This document shows positions 11,146 through 22,614 of a stretch of DNA of 64,000 nt, one piece after another. The notes under the pieces are model-generated. The model saw nothing but the letters and a program-made list of their open reading frames with translations, did no database searches and had not been told where the DNA came from. A program made the translations under genes and the position numbers. The DNA comes from Cryptomeria japonica. Taxonomy: Eukaryota; Streptophyta; Pinopsida; Cupressales; Cupressaceae. The stretch is from positions 100,793,897 through 100,857,896 of the forward strand of contig NC_081407.1 of the NCBI RefSeq assembly GCF_030272615.1, read 5' to 3'. Every line of letters begins with the position of its first letter. Position 1 is the stretch's first letter.

Positions 11146-12245
11146 GTGACTAAACAACAAGTGAATAAACCCAGGTATGTAAGACTGAATCACTCTGAAA
11201 GTCAGATAATTGGGAATAAGTATCAAGGTGTTATGACAAGAGGAAGACTACCAAATGAAGAGGTATGTTTAATTTCTCAAATTGAACCAGCATCTGTTAT
11301 TGAGGCATGTGAAGATGAACATTGGATTAAAGCAATGGAAGATGAATTAGAACAAATTGAAAAGAACAATACATGGACATTAGTTCCCCAGCCTAAAGAC
11401 AAAAATGTAATTGGAAATAAATGGGTATTTAGAAATAAACTTAATGAAGATGGTAAGGTAATCAGAAACAAAGAATGATTAGTGTGTAAATGATATTCAC
11501 AGAAAGAGGGAATTGACTACAATGAAACCTTTGCACCGGTAGCTAGAATTGAGGCAGCTAGATTATTTCTTGTATTTGCAACTCATAAGAACTACAAAGT
11601 ATATCAAATGGATGTAAAATGTGCATTTCTGAATGGTGATATTGAAGAGGAAGTTTACATTGAACAACCTGATAGATTTTCATTGACAAATAATGAAGAT
11701 GTGGTTTTCAGATTAGGGAAAGCTTTGTATGGATTGAAGCAAGCTCCTAGAGCTTGGTATGCTAGATTGGACAAATAGATTTTGAAGCTGGGTTACACTA
11801 AAGGTAATGCTAACAACAAATTATATTTCAAAGTGACTAATGATGACATCTTGGTTATTGAATTTTTTGTTGATGATATCATTTTTGGAGGAGAAGATGG
11901 ATTGTGTAAAGACTTTGCTAATAAGATGCAGGAAGAATTTGAAATGTCTATGATTGGGGAGATACAATTCTTTTTAGGATTGTAGATTTCATAGACTAAT
12001 AAAGGTATATTCATATGTCAAACAAAATACTTGAAGGAAATACTAAAGAAATTTGGTATGGAAAACTCTAAACTAGTAAGTACTCCTATGACTACAACTG
12101 ATAAATTGACATTGAAGGATGATTCAGCTTTTGTTAATCCGACAACATATAAATCTATGATTGGAGGTTTATTGTATTTGACACAAACAAGACCTGATAT
12201 AATGAATGAATTATGTATTATTTCAAGATCTCAAAGCAATCCTTA
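11146..12245 (+). pseudogene. Copia reverse transcriptase
   Basis: Order: [39 protein letters not shown] (stop), [52 protein letters not shown] (TAG), [13 protein letters not shown] (active-site VDD), then FLGL, TAG at 11983-11985, IS, TAG at 11992-11994, TNKGIFICQ. The sister element reads LQITQT at the last site, so both stops replace glutamine. It ends with [17 protein letters not shown] copies genomic RNA into cDNA. Confidence 0.92.
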
Positions 12246-12809
12246 AAAAATCATGAATCAGCAGTAAAAAGGATTTTTTTGGTATCTACAAGGCACAACA
12301 AATCTTGGTTTATGGTATCCTAAGATGAAAATTTTGATTTATGTGCATACACTAATGCAAATTGGGAAGGAGATGTAGATGATAGAAAGAGAACCACTGG
12401 CAGAACACTCTTTCTTGGTAGTAGATTGTTTTCATGGTTAAGAAAGAAACAGAGTTGTACATCATTATCAACAACAAAATCAGAATATGTTGCAGCAACA
12501 ACTAATTGTACTCAGGTATTATGGATTAAGCAAATGTTGAAGGACATAAAGGTAAAATGCAAAGAACCTATAATCATTTATTGTGATAATTCAACAACAA
12601 TTGACATATCAAAGAATCTGATATTACAATCTAAGACTAAACATGTTTCTATCAAATATAATTTTTTGAAAGAGAATGTTGAAGCAAAAGAAGTAAGATT
12701 GGTTTATGTGAATACTAAAGAGCAAATTGCAAAAATCTTTACCAAGCCTTTGCCTAAGGAAACTTTTGAATATCTCAGAGACCAGCTTGGGGTAATCCCT
12801 CATTGGTAG
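12246..12809 (+). pseudogene. Copia RNase H
   Basis: The first half (12246-12425) is frame-broken but recognisable (TTNLGLWYPK, then DDRKRTTGRTLFLGSRLFSW). From 12426 it is open for 127 residues: SCTSLSTTKSEYVAAT with the catalytic glutamate, IIIYCDNSTTIDISKN with the catalytic aspartate, then KHVSIKYNFLKENVE and QIAKIFTKPLPKETFEYLRDQLG, the standard Copia C-terminus. It ends at a natural stop at 12807-12809 and would remove the RNA strand after reverse transcription. Confidence 0.92.
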
Positions 12810-13187
12810 AGACTTAGACAGTTGAAGATTGGCATCAAACCGATAGAAATTAACAAAGAAACCTTTTTCTGGCTTTGATGGAGGAGAGCTACTTCTTAGG
12901 GGTGGTAGTTGGTTATATAAGTTGGTCGTGTGTTCTAATATTTGTATTGCTTTGGCATTTGATGTCAAAGGGGGAGAGATATTTATAGAAAAAAATTGTA
13001 TTTAGGAAACATTATCCTAGGAAGAGAGATTATTCATTGGGGGAGAGATATATACTCTTTGTATTTTGGTTTTGATTTATGGTATTGATCTATTCTAGAG
13101 ATTGTTGGTTTTTGGTTTTTGGCATTCTATTTTTGGCACTTAGATGTTTTTCCATCTAGTGTTTCCATCAATGCTAAAGGGGGAGAT
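12810..13187 (+). promoter_or_regulatory. 3' untranslated segment with polypurine tract
   Basis: The tract AAAGGGGGAGAT at 13176-13187 abuts the 3' LTR and is the expected plus-strand primer. Two similar purine runs occur upstream: CAAAGGGGGAGAGATATTT near 12966 and TTGGGGGAGAGATATAT near 13037. This suggests duplicated or spare polypurine tracts. No gene is seen in the rest. Confidence 0.8.
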
Positions 13188-14248
13188 TGTTGGTATTATG
13201 GATGTGTTGCATTAGTTTTGTCATTGATGTCAGCACTTATCCTTTTGGAGATCTATGGTTATGTTGAACTGACATATTGTGTTCACCAACAAGTTCAGTG
13301 ACTTATGCACAATCACCATTATATTGTTCACTGGCACTGATGATGACTTGTTATCATCTGGAGATCACTTGGATTTGTTGCAGACATGGTTTGGATACTT
13401 GGTTTTGGTGTTTTGGTTATTGGTCTAATCAGGTTGACATATTTGTTGTTACTGGCAAATTGGTCTAGGTTATGGACTGATATGCATTATCTATTCTAGA
13501 TCAGCACAACACGTTATGGAGGTGATTTATTGATTGGATATTGTTATAGTTGTATTGAGCTGACATGATGCATCGCATCTTGACTATTTTGTAATTGATT
13601 TAATTATAATATTCTTAGTGAGATGACCTACACATTTGGTCTTGGGTTTTGGTATATATGTAAGATCTAATTTATGAGATGACATGTGATGGTATATGGT
13701 ATGTCAGGTTATGGTATTATAGCATGGTATATGCAAATATTGAAGATCATATGAGAAGACCATAGAGAAGGTTCAAGGAAGGTTTGAAGGTGATTATCAG
13801 AGCTTAACCAGTACTGAATCTGGCATTGGAGATGTTATTTGTGTAATACATTATTCTAGGATTTAGCCATCCTACTCTAGTCATTGTGACTCCCATTTGA
13901 GCAGTATGCTCTAGGCGGTTGGCCTTTCTGCATGTGCAGACCCCATTTGTATACATATACTATTTGTAGTAGTATCATCTGATTGTGGGTAAGGTTTCCC
14001 ATCGTGGTTTTTCCCCTTACAGGGTTTCCATGTTAAAATATTTGTGTTATGAGTTGTGGATGTCGTTTCTCTTTCTGTTTTATGCATTAAGTTTCACTGG
14101 TATTAATATTAACTACTAATCTGTCAGCTGGCATTAAGTTTGGTTTATTGTATTAAGTATTATGTTTGATTAAGTTATATTTGGGTTGAAATTAATGGAC
14201 AACTGATTCAACCCCCCCCCCCTCTCAGTTTCCTCCCAGGTCCTAACA
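13188..14248 (+). repeat. Complete 3' LTR of the Copia element (1061 bp)
   Basis: Starts TGTTGGTATTATGG after the polypurine tract and ends CCTAACA followed by TSD CTTAA. A TATA-like GGTATATATGTAAG lies near 13650. The distal part has a run of about 12 C near 14212 shortly before the end, shared in kind with the two other Copia-type LTRs in this window (G-tract at 4272 and at 37275 on plus). Confidence 0.93.
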
Positions 14249-14253
14249 CTTAA

Positions 14254-15094
14254 AACTACCCATATGCTAGCACCTATGATAAAACATAATCATAATTTGT
14301 AACTAAAAATTGGTAGAAATAAAAGTACTTGAGTCATGCCATTATCATCCTGATGTCTTCAATTAGATTATGAGATGATTTGTTCTATCCTACACAACAT
14401 TTACCTTCCTGGTTTGGAAACTAGATCTTGGCAAGAAGTAAAATCGCCCCCAAACTAGAGGAAGATGTCCAACCTTTATGCCCAAGATCAGAGAAAGTGG
14501 AAGGAGAAGCTTATAGGGAAAGATAATATGTTGGGGAGGGGCTACAGAGATGACTAGCTAATGCTCCCCACTCAAACAAATCCTTCTTTCATTCCCCTTT
14601 GGGCTACTTTATCAAACCCCTTGCCAAATAGTGGCAGAGTGCAAGCAGAGGATGTATCATGAGTGGCATTTTTTAATAAGAAATGGCTTTCACACCCCCT
14701 CTAACAATCCTTTGAAATTTCACAACCTCTCTGACAATAAGAAAACTCACACGAGAGAACATAACAATCTGGTATCAACAAGAACATAACAACTGCATGC
14801 ATGATACTACTCAAACATCACCTTCTTCAGTGATGAAAAACCTCTCTTCAGAAAGAAAAGAGGCTTCTTTTCTCTTCTACCAACTAAACTACCACCTTAT
14901 TGTATTTATAATCAAAATCAATTCACTTAGCAGTATTTTTTCATGCAAAAACAATCTTCCTAAATGCTTGCTTCTATCTATTCACCATGCCAGCTGTGAA
15001 CTAGGGAAATCATGCATGTCAGACCCAAGACACCATCGAATTCCATCTTTTTCACAAGGAAAATCAATCCATTGCTTTTCTGTCAAGATTCACC
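14254..15094. other. Unassigned sequence between two LTR elements
   Basis: No coding region, tandem repeat or LTR pair was recognised. An isolated TGGTATCAACAAG at about 14772 resembles a primer site, but there is no LTR end next to it. Confidence 0.4.
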
Positions 15095-16315
15095 TATAAA
15101 GTGGAAAATTGGATCCTAGTGACTCCCCACCTAGGAGAGAGAAAGAGCCACTAGGATGATTTTCACTTGGGAGGAAATTTACATTCAAAAGAGGGGTTGA
15201 CTTTGCTAGATCCAAATCTGAGGGAAACAAGGATGTGAATTTTGAGTGGATTGCAAGTGGTTAAAGTACGATTTACCCTCTTTTGTAAATGAGAAATTTG
15301 ACTTGTTGACTATATGGAAAAGAGATAAAATGAGTGAAACGAGGTGCTACCAATTTGAGATTATGTTGTAACTTTGGATTTGAGCTAATTAGACTGATAC
15401 GGATCTGCCCTGTAGATTTGGAGAAAAGTCGTCGGGACCATGGCAGGAATGTACATGGTCCGCCACAAAATCCGTGAAACAAAACAGGTTCTTACGTCTC
15501 TGCAAATGAATCCCAAACCTACAATTATAGCTGCACACCTACAACCTACACACAAAAAAGAGAGGGAGAGTGGTTGTGGATAGGGGTTTGCCTCAATCAG
15601 ACCTTGGTTGAAGAATCAACCTTGAAAGAAAGTAATTGCAAATGCTTGAATGTAAGAAATGGAGATGTATACCTTGTAGATTTGCAACTTGTTGATGATG
15701 ATTTCTTTGATTCTTGAATGTAACGACAAATGTTTTCTGAAATGGCATGTAACATGAAAAAATCCTAACACACATACATGCTTGGAAATGAATGTTGTAA
15801 TGTTGCTGCAATGGATGAATGAAGAAGACTTGAATGCTTAAATGCTTGATCATGACCTTGAAATCTTATATCTTCTCCTTATGCTCCTTATCCCTTATCA
15901 TTTGTCTATCCATTGTCCATTCATCTTCCATCCATCCATGAATGAGTGTATTGAATTCCTTTTTATACATGCCTTAAGGATTAATTTTCAACCACCGAAG
16001 GATGACAAAGAGGATTTGCAAACCCCGAAGACAAATTGTGCATAGGAGATCAGACAGACCTAACATAGGGCCACCCTAAGGGGTGGGGACAATGGTGCGA
16101 TGCCCCTATCCTAGGGGTGACAGGGGCACCATGCTCCTGTCCTACTCGATTTTGGGGCCTGGACAAGGTCTAGAGCAGACACAAGACATGAAGGAGAAAG
16201 AGTAAAGGGGTGGAAATGTAGAAATAGGTCTCGGTTAGGGAAGGAGATGTTGTCACCAAGGTGAGGACCCAAAATGTGTTTAAAATTGCATGGGTTGCAA
16301 TTTTATGATACTACA
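15095..16315 (-). repeat. Gypsy-type LTR (1221 bp), minus strand
   Basis: On minus it starts TGTAGTATCATAAAATTGCAAC directly after a polypurine tract, and its end (TTTCCACTTTATA) is a mutated version of the TTTACA end of the solo LTR at 59617-60835. Intermediate blocks also match that LTR (TGTGTGTAGGTTG, CAACCCCTCTTTTGAATGTAAA). Length agrees within 2 bp. A TATA-like GTATAAAAAGG is on minus at 15958-15968. It is the 3' LTR of a minus-strand element whose internal region lies to the right and is truncated. Confidence 0.82.
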
Positions 16316-17390
16316 TTTATCCCCCACTTTAGCAGGAGTATGGCTTACGCCACTACTGCTAGTAAAGTAGAAGAAAGAGAGAGATGAAGATGAGAGATGC
16401 AGGGCAATACCACAAGGAGTATAAGACACCACTAATATTGAGGAGAAAAAAGGCCCCAATCTTAGGGTCTCAACTCATGCCAACATATGCAAGAGCACAC
16501 AAACAAGGCACAAGACACACAAAACAAAGACAAAGCACAAAAAGAAACATGACAAGAACAAGACACAAGATGACAAAATAACTAGTTGAAGAGATCTCGA
16601 GATCAGATATCTCAACAACTAATCAGGACACAAATACAATTGACATCACATAAACTCAAGCGATCACAAAAAAGATCAAAGATGAGATCATCCATGAATT
16701 ACTAATAGTAAAACTATGAATTCATGAGAGGAAGAAGAGAGAGATCATGAATACACACTTTGGTGATCCAGGAGAAGAAAAGCGAAGAAGAAAGAAACCA
16801 TGGACATCTTGACCCTAAAACTAGGTGATCCATGGAGAGAAGGACATGGAAAATCTCGCCCCTAGAGCCTGTCTAGGTGATCCACGTAAAGAGAGAGAGA
16901 GAGAGTGAGAACACCATTAATTCCACTCAACCTCATGCATGTGTGTGCAAGTGAGGTTCAAAGTTCCTCATAGGAGTCTATGCTTGAGTACGTACAACCT
17001 ATATAGAATGTATACTGCAAGTGTCAAGAAAGGTGTGATATCTCGATCTAAGAGACCATGCTTTGGTTTTGAGAATAATCACCCCACATAAAAGAAAAGT
17101 GGCATCATCTCAATCTAAGAGACCGTGCTTTGTTTCCAATAATGACACACTATACAAAAAGTGATGACATCTTGCTCTAAGAGGTTCCCCTCTAGTTCCA
17201 AGAATGTCTCATTGTACAAGACAAGAAGAAGTGAAGACATCTCGCTCTAAGAGACCATGCTTTGGTTCTGAGAATGACCCACTATACAAAAAGTGATGAC
17301 ATCTTTCTCTAAGAGGTTTCTCTCTGGTTCTAAGACTGTCCCACTATTCAATGCATGAGAGAAGTATAGTACAAAGGAGCAGTGTGGGTG
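16316..17390 (-). mobile_element. 3' internal stub of the minus-strand Gypsy element
   Basis: Immediately inside the LTR is the polypurine tract (minus GCTAAAGTGGGGGATAAA, plus 16316-16333). The following kilobase has no recognisable pol. It contains a minisatellite at 17030-17355. The right-hand end is not defined; the sequence changes character near the C-run at 17392. Confidence 0.6.
17030..17355. repeat. Minisatellite of about 60 bp, five diverged units
   Basis: Five imperfect copies of a unit built on GACATCTCGCTCTAAGAGAC, CATGCTTTGGTTCTGAGAAT and a spacer CCACTATACAAAAAGTGAT. Units alternate between a GAGACCATGCTTTGGTT type and a GAGGTTCCTCTCTGGTT type, so a two-unit higher-order period of about 120 bp is possible. 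Confidence 0.75.
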
Positions 17391-18490
17391 CCCCCCCCCT
17401 TAACATGTCAACACAGGTTAATGTTGATATCTTTGAGTAGAAAGTAAATTGAATTTATTACAAATCTACTACAAAAATACACATTGAAAGTATTAATAGT
17501 GAGGTGCTGATTTCATAATTTAAATGTAAATTATTTGTTGATATGAGGGTAATAGAGGATTTGCAAGGATTGTTTATAACATACTAGAAAGGCATTTTAA
17601 ATTGAAAATTAATATTAAGCATTGAACTTTTACGTTGAATGGTGTCAAAAATTACAAATGTGTGTGTTGGTATGAGTAGTATTGAATGTGGCATTTGAAA
17701 GGGGTTTTATTGAAAAGAGTTTCTGAAAAACCACTTTATACTAGTAATTTTGTTGAAAACTTCAAAGTAAAATCTTTGTTATTTTAGGAAAGGTTTGCGA
17801 TGTGATGTAGGAGCACCAGTGTAGTTCTTATCGATTAGCAGTTTTCAGTGGAATTGCTTGGAGATCGTGGCATTTCTTCTTGTTTGAGAGTTTAGCATTG
17901 TGGATTTGGGTATATTCCCTTGAATTTGTGGTCTTTGTTGTGTTCAAGTTTCATGGCATTTGGATTTGATCCCGGTGACTTATCGATTCTGGTATTGGCC
18001 TGGTTGATATGTTCTTACCAGTTAGTCTAGCAATGTGTTGAGCGAAGTTGGATCGGGTTGCGGTTGATCTCTATGACTTGCAGATCATTGGAGATGTTGT
18101 TTTGGGCCTTGGCTGGTATTTCTGGAGGTCTACGCATTGTTCCATGATTTAAAGTCGTTCTTAGTGATTTGAGCTGACATGTTACCGTTAGCATGTTTCA
18201 TGAACTACTTAGTCTTTGGGATAAATTGATTAAGTTATCATTATTTGCAGATGGTATAAATGGAAGTTGTGAATCGTTTGAGAAGATAAAAGTTAGAAGA
18301 TAGAAGGTGGAGTTTAGAGATCGAGCGAAGATGTAGAACCGACCAAATTCTGGTCCAGTGGACTGAAGCCGGAAGGACTGAGGTTTGGATTAGGGTAGAA
18401 CCAACAGTCTATTTCCAGAGGCTGACCTGATATGTGGATGATTTGTGAATCTTTTATTTGTGTTGTAAGCATTGTTTGTATCCTGTACTA
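17391..18490. other. Unassigned, possible LTR fragment
   Basis: No coding region. The part from about 17790 to 18490 has the look of a plant Copia-type LTR 3' portion (GACTGAAGCCGGAAGGACTG, then TTGTGTTGTAAGCATTG and TGTATCCTGTACTA), but no matching partner or clean TG...CA ends are present. The right edge at 18490 abuts a truncated Tat internal end. Confidence 0.35.
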
Positions 18491-18702
18491 CAATTTATCC
18501 AAAAACTCTCATCAACTTGACAATTTTTCACTACACCCTTGATTCATCTCCCGAGGGGGCATCATCAATATCATTCAACAAATCTGGGGCATCATATCAA
18601 CATTTCAACACAATAAATCATATAAACAAATTTTGATAGCATATCTGACAAATTTTCTTTGATTCAACATGTGCACACACTTCACTTCAAAGAGGGGCAG
18701 AA
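18491..18702 (+). mobile_element. Truncated 3' internal end of a second Tat element
   Basis: This 212-bp piece matches 35440-35650, the region just before the right LTR of the Tat element: both have CAACTTGACAA, CTACACCCTTGATTCATCTCCC and CAACATGTGCACACAC, and end in a polypurine tract (here AAAGAGGGGCAGAA at 18689-18702). The LTR at 18703 therefore has internal sequence on both sides. Confidence 0.85.
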
Positions 18703-20161
18703 TGTAGACGTATAAATCTAACCACTTTCCTAAGTGAATATTTAATATTCATTTTAACCCCATTCTTTCTATTAATTAAATTTTATTGAATTAATTTCTT
18801 CATATTCATCTATTTGATTAAATGAATTACTCAATTTGTTTAATTAAGTTCACCTAAGCCTTTTCTAGCCTTTGATTAAATAAATCACTTTATTTAATTA
18901 ATTCCCCTTTCTCCCTTTTTAATTAAATTTACATTTAATTAAATTGATCCTTGCAAATAAATAAATCTAATTTATTTATTTAAATCCTCCACTTGTATTT
19001 ATGCAAGTTGCATTTATTTAGTTGAAATAAAGTAATTTTATTTTAATTAAAATCCTTTTCCCTCCACTTGCATTTTCCTACGTCTCCCACTTGCCTCTTT
19101 ATCCCCTTCCAGATTCTTCTAATCACTTCCAATTTAGCCTAATCCATCTCCTAAATATTGTCACAATCCTAAGCAAAGATAACTCACTTCTCAAAGCCTC
19201 CAAAGTCTTTGAAAACCATTAAAGGCTTTATGTCCTCAACAAGTTAACCCTGAAAGTCTTCCAAACCATTTAAGGCTCTTACATAGCCCTTAATGGTTAA
19301 CTCAACCTTCTTGCATGATTAGATACTTTCTCTCTAACTCAACCCTCATCTAACCCAAGGGTCTCATCAAGAATTCATGGCTTTAACCCTGGTTATCTCT
19401 TTAACCCTTGCATAAGAGTTTACCCCTTGGGTAAAAGCTTTATCCAATGGATAACCCTAACCTAACCTTAACCCTTACGTCCTAGGGTAACCTTCATGTC
19501 TTCTCAAGCATTTAATGCTTCTTTCATCTCCTCTCAAGCAACCTCTTGTTGATATTTGTGACCATTTCATTGGTGAGAATTGTAAACATAGATTGATTAA
19601 CTTTCAATCCGGACCCTTGTGAAGATTATTCAATCTTGACCATCCATTGCCCTATTTTTCCTATAAATAGAGCTCATATTCTCTCATTTGGATATAGAAG
19701 TCTTTGTGTATCAAAATTATAGTCATTTTGCTAGTGATATATAAGTTTCATGCATCAAACTTATAGTATAATTACTAAGCATTTAGAAGCATTGTAATAT
19801 CATAGAATATCCATGTTAGACTAGTATATCATTGCTAGGATAATTAGCTAATCTTATCATCATCTTTATGCTAGCTTAATCATCATAGATTTAATAGCAT
19901 ACATATCTAGGAATGTATTCATGCATAATAATCAAACATCACTCATTCTTGGTGTTGTCATTCTTAAGTCACTTTGCTCAATGATGTGAAAGCAAAGACA
20001 TTGAGTTTAGGGATCCTGTGAGATAGAGAACAATGGGACACCCCTTGGGAAGTTGATCTATTCCAATATAGTTCCTATAACTTGCACCAAGAGTCTCATT
20101 GGTGTGTGGGCCTTTTTGAATCGAACTTTCATGTTTTTGTCACCCTCATTTCCTGCACACA
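18703..20161 (+). repeat. Left (shared) LTR of the Tat element
   Basis: 1459 bp, TGTAGACGTATAAATC to CCTGCACACA. A TATA box TATAAATAG lies at 19662-19670. It is flanked by a polypurine tract on the left and a PBS on the right, so it serves as 3' LTR of one copy and 5' LTR of the next. Confidence 0.9.
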
Positions 20162-20163
20162 TT

Positions 20164-20184
20164 TCAGGCACCCACCATGGGGCC
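20164..20184 (+). promoter_or_regulatory. Candidate primer binding site of the Tat element
   Basis: Two bases inside the LTR end reads TCAGGCACCCACCATGGGGC, close to the TGGCGCCCACCGTGGGGC-like PBS seen in many plant Gypsy elements, with C-to-T-type differences. Confidence 0.65.
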
Positions 20185-20229
20185 CATCTCCATAAATCAT
20201 ATCATTTTTTATGTAGGATCAAGATTGGA

Positions 20230-20475
20230 TGCATGTGGGAATGTTGTTTTAGTGCATGAGGAACTTTCATTAGTGCATTTGGGGAAAACAATAGTGATTT
20301 TGGTGTACTATTTAATGCATCAGACCCTTTTTCTAGTGCATTCAAACTCTTTGTTAGCGCATACTACTTCAGATTTCTTTCATGTGCATTGGGATAATAG
20401 TGTAGCACATCTAGTGATCAGTGTAGCACTTAGGGAGCATTCTATAGCGCATCTGTGACTTTCTATAGTGCTTAT
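20230..20475 (+). repeat. TAGYGCAT motif array, sense leader, part 1
   Basis: About ten occurrences of TAGTGCAT, TAGCGCAT, TAGCACAT or TAGCACTT at spacings of roughly 20-30 bp (for example TTAGTGCATTTGGGG, GTTAGCGCATACTAC, ATAGCGCATCTGTG). It lies in the long untranslated region between the PBS and gag. Confidence 0.75.
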
Positions 20476-20694
20476 ATGCAGAAGCTCAGTGTGTGACCTT
20501 GTCAGAAACTAGAAAAACATAATTTGTAATAGAAGTACATATTAGGCTTGGATAAGCTCAGCTCAGAGTTAAAATTTTTCACTAACTGTTTGTCACAGGT
20601 TACTAATCTTTGTTTGCATGTTGAAGGAGTTTACTTAGGCATTTAATTATTTTTGTTTCTAACCTTTTGGTTAGTTTAAAAATAGTTCATTTTC

Positions 20695-20835
20695 ATGTTG
20701 GTTAAAAAGAACTACAAACTCACTTCCTTTTTTCTCGTTCAAAGGAACTACAAACTCACTTCCTTTTTGCTAGTTAAAAAGAACTACAAACTCACTTCCT
20801 TTGGCTGGTTAAAAAGAACAAAAAACTTTCTTTTT
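20695..20835 (+). repeat. Tandem repeat of about 40 bp, three to four units
   Basis: The unit GTTAAAAAGAACTACAAACT followed by CACTTCCTTTTTGCTA repeats at about 20698, 20737 and 20777, with a degenerate fourth unit. It sits in the untranslated leader. Confidence 0.8.
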
Positions 20836-22614
20836 AGTTTGCAAAGGGTAAAAAGATCACATTTTCCTTCGGTGCATAAAACGAACTCATTTTAATTTCG
20901 CAAAGGATAAAAAGAACCTCACTTATTATTTTCTACAAAGCAAAGGAGTTTTTCATTTCGCGACTTTCCTTTTGTTGACCAGGATTTCACTTTCTTAGAT
21001 AGAAAACATTTTTCTATGAAGAGTTAAAAATAACACCATGCCTTTTGGAGCAGTATCTCCAAATAGAAAGTTAGAAAATCATTGCTTTGAAGGTTAAAAA
21101 CAACACTTGTTTTCTTTTTCTCAAAAGTGGAAGGTATATGCTCTCCCCTTAATTGGGTGATCAAAAAACCAAACCACTCTTAAAATATTTCTTTACTTCA
21201 AGCATTTTAAATCCTTTAGCAAGCTTTCCCTCCCGAGTTGCTCTTAGAGTGCCATTAATGGCCAGTGCAAGGGGAATGACCTAAGTGGGAAATGACTTTA
21301 TCGGCAAGTGTTCCAACCCACTATAATCAAATGTGGAGGCTGACAAAATTCCCCTTCAATGATTTTTCTCAGCAATTATCCTTCCCCCAGTGTCTTCAAG
21401 ATACGTAAAGTCTTTGTTCTAAAGGTTGGGAAGCCTCTTGAGGGAGTTTATCATTGAAGACCGAATGAAAGCCTGATTAAAAAACCTTAGCATTAGAAGC
21501 TTTGAGCCAAGTTAGTAACTAGACATCTTCAATATCATAGTGCAAGGGTGGGAAAGAATCTACCCCCAAGATCACTCACCATATATCTCCCAAGATAACT
21601 ACTCAATTGTGAAGAAATTCACTTTGAGTTAATTTCTGGCAAAAGGGAAAAAAATAGGCGCCCTCTAGGGGGTGACAAGGCTGTTTGAGTTGATGGAGTA
21701 TCGAGACTAGTGGTGTATGATATTGTTCATGACCCTTGAATAAAGAGTCTGCTTGATTTGTCTTATTTGTTATCTAAACCAGTGAAAACATTGAGGATTT
21801 GAACACATCCTCATGGAACATACACTACTTGTTTAGCATAGGCAAAAATTGTTATCTCTTCTATATGTCATGTTTTCAAGTTATCTTTTTTAGAAAACCA
21901 TCCATCAAAATCATAAGTGTTAGTTTTGAAAACAACAAAAACAAAGAAATTGGGAAAGTTGACGCATAGGAGCAACATCCTAGTGCATGGCAACCATTCC
22001 ATAGCACATTTGAACCAAACCTTAGCGCTTTCATCAGTCAAATTAGCACATAACCAGTATCATACTAGTGAAATTTCCAGTAGCATTTTACAGCGTTAGT
22101 CTAGCGCATTTAGACATCAACATAGCGCATTCAAGACATATCATAGTGCTTTTAGTCCAAACAACAATGCATAATCAAGACATATTAGTGCATAACCCAT
22201 CCAGAGTAGTCATTTTCAAACATTCCAAGACAACGTGTAGGAGAGGTAGCATATCACATAGAGAGATTTTTGTTGTGCATATTGAACATTCTTTAGCATA
22301 TTTAGTCCCCATCTTAGTGCATGATCAAAACTTAGAAAAATAGAGAGAAAATTAGGCACCTTGAGAAAATTTTATCGACAGTTTCACATACCCTTTCAGG
22401 TCCTTTAGCAAACTCAGTTGCCAAATTTCAAATCCGATCATCAGTAATAAAAATTCCAAACTCAACAAAATGCTCTTAGAATGAGTTTTTCAAATCATCA
22501 ACTAGATTGAGATAAGACTTCATCCAACAAAATCAGGAAGTATCAGAAACAATTATCAAAGTTTCACCATCCAATGGATTCTATCAAAAACAAATACCTA
22601 GTTTAATCCTTAAG
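20836..22614 (+). other. Tat leader with second TAGYGCAT array (21960-22335)
   Basis: No coding region is supported. From about 21960 to 22335 the motif recurs about ten times (CCTAGTGCATGG, ATAGCACATTTG, CTAGCGCATTTAG, ATAGCGCATTC, ATAGTGCTTTT, TTAGTGCATAACC, TTAGTGCATGATC) at intervals of 20-35 bp. The rest, 20836-21960, is A/T-rich leader containing several GTTAAAAA-type repeats. Confidence 0.65.

Larger units (their letters stand above)
7996..14248 (+). mobile_element. Ty1/Copia retrotransposon with 5-bp TSD, PBS deleted
   Basis: A 6.25-kb plus-strand element bounded by the exact 5-bp TSD CTTAA (7991-7995 and 14249-14253). The order is 5' LTR (truncated), gag, protease, integrase, RT, RNase H, polypurine tract, 3' LTR. 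The LTRs start TGTTGGTATTATGG and the complete 3' copy ends CCTAACA. The TSD shows normal integration. A later deletion removed the end of the 5' LTR, the PBS and the first part of the leader. The polyprotein carries many stops, mostly TAG, and at least one frameshift near 9940-9960, so the copy is dead. Confidence 0.95.

Noticed and set aside
14772-14790. Primer binding site for another LTR element (TGGTATCAACAAG)
   Set aside because: No LTR end of TG...CA form lies directly upstream, and no element can be built around it.
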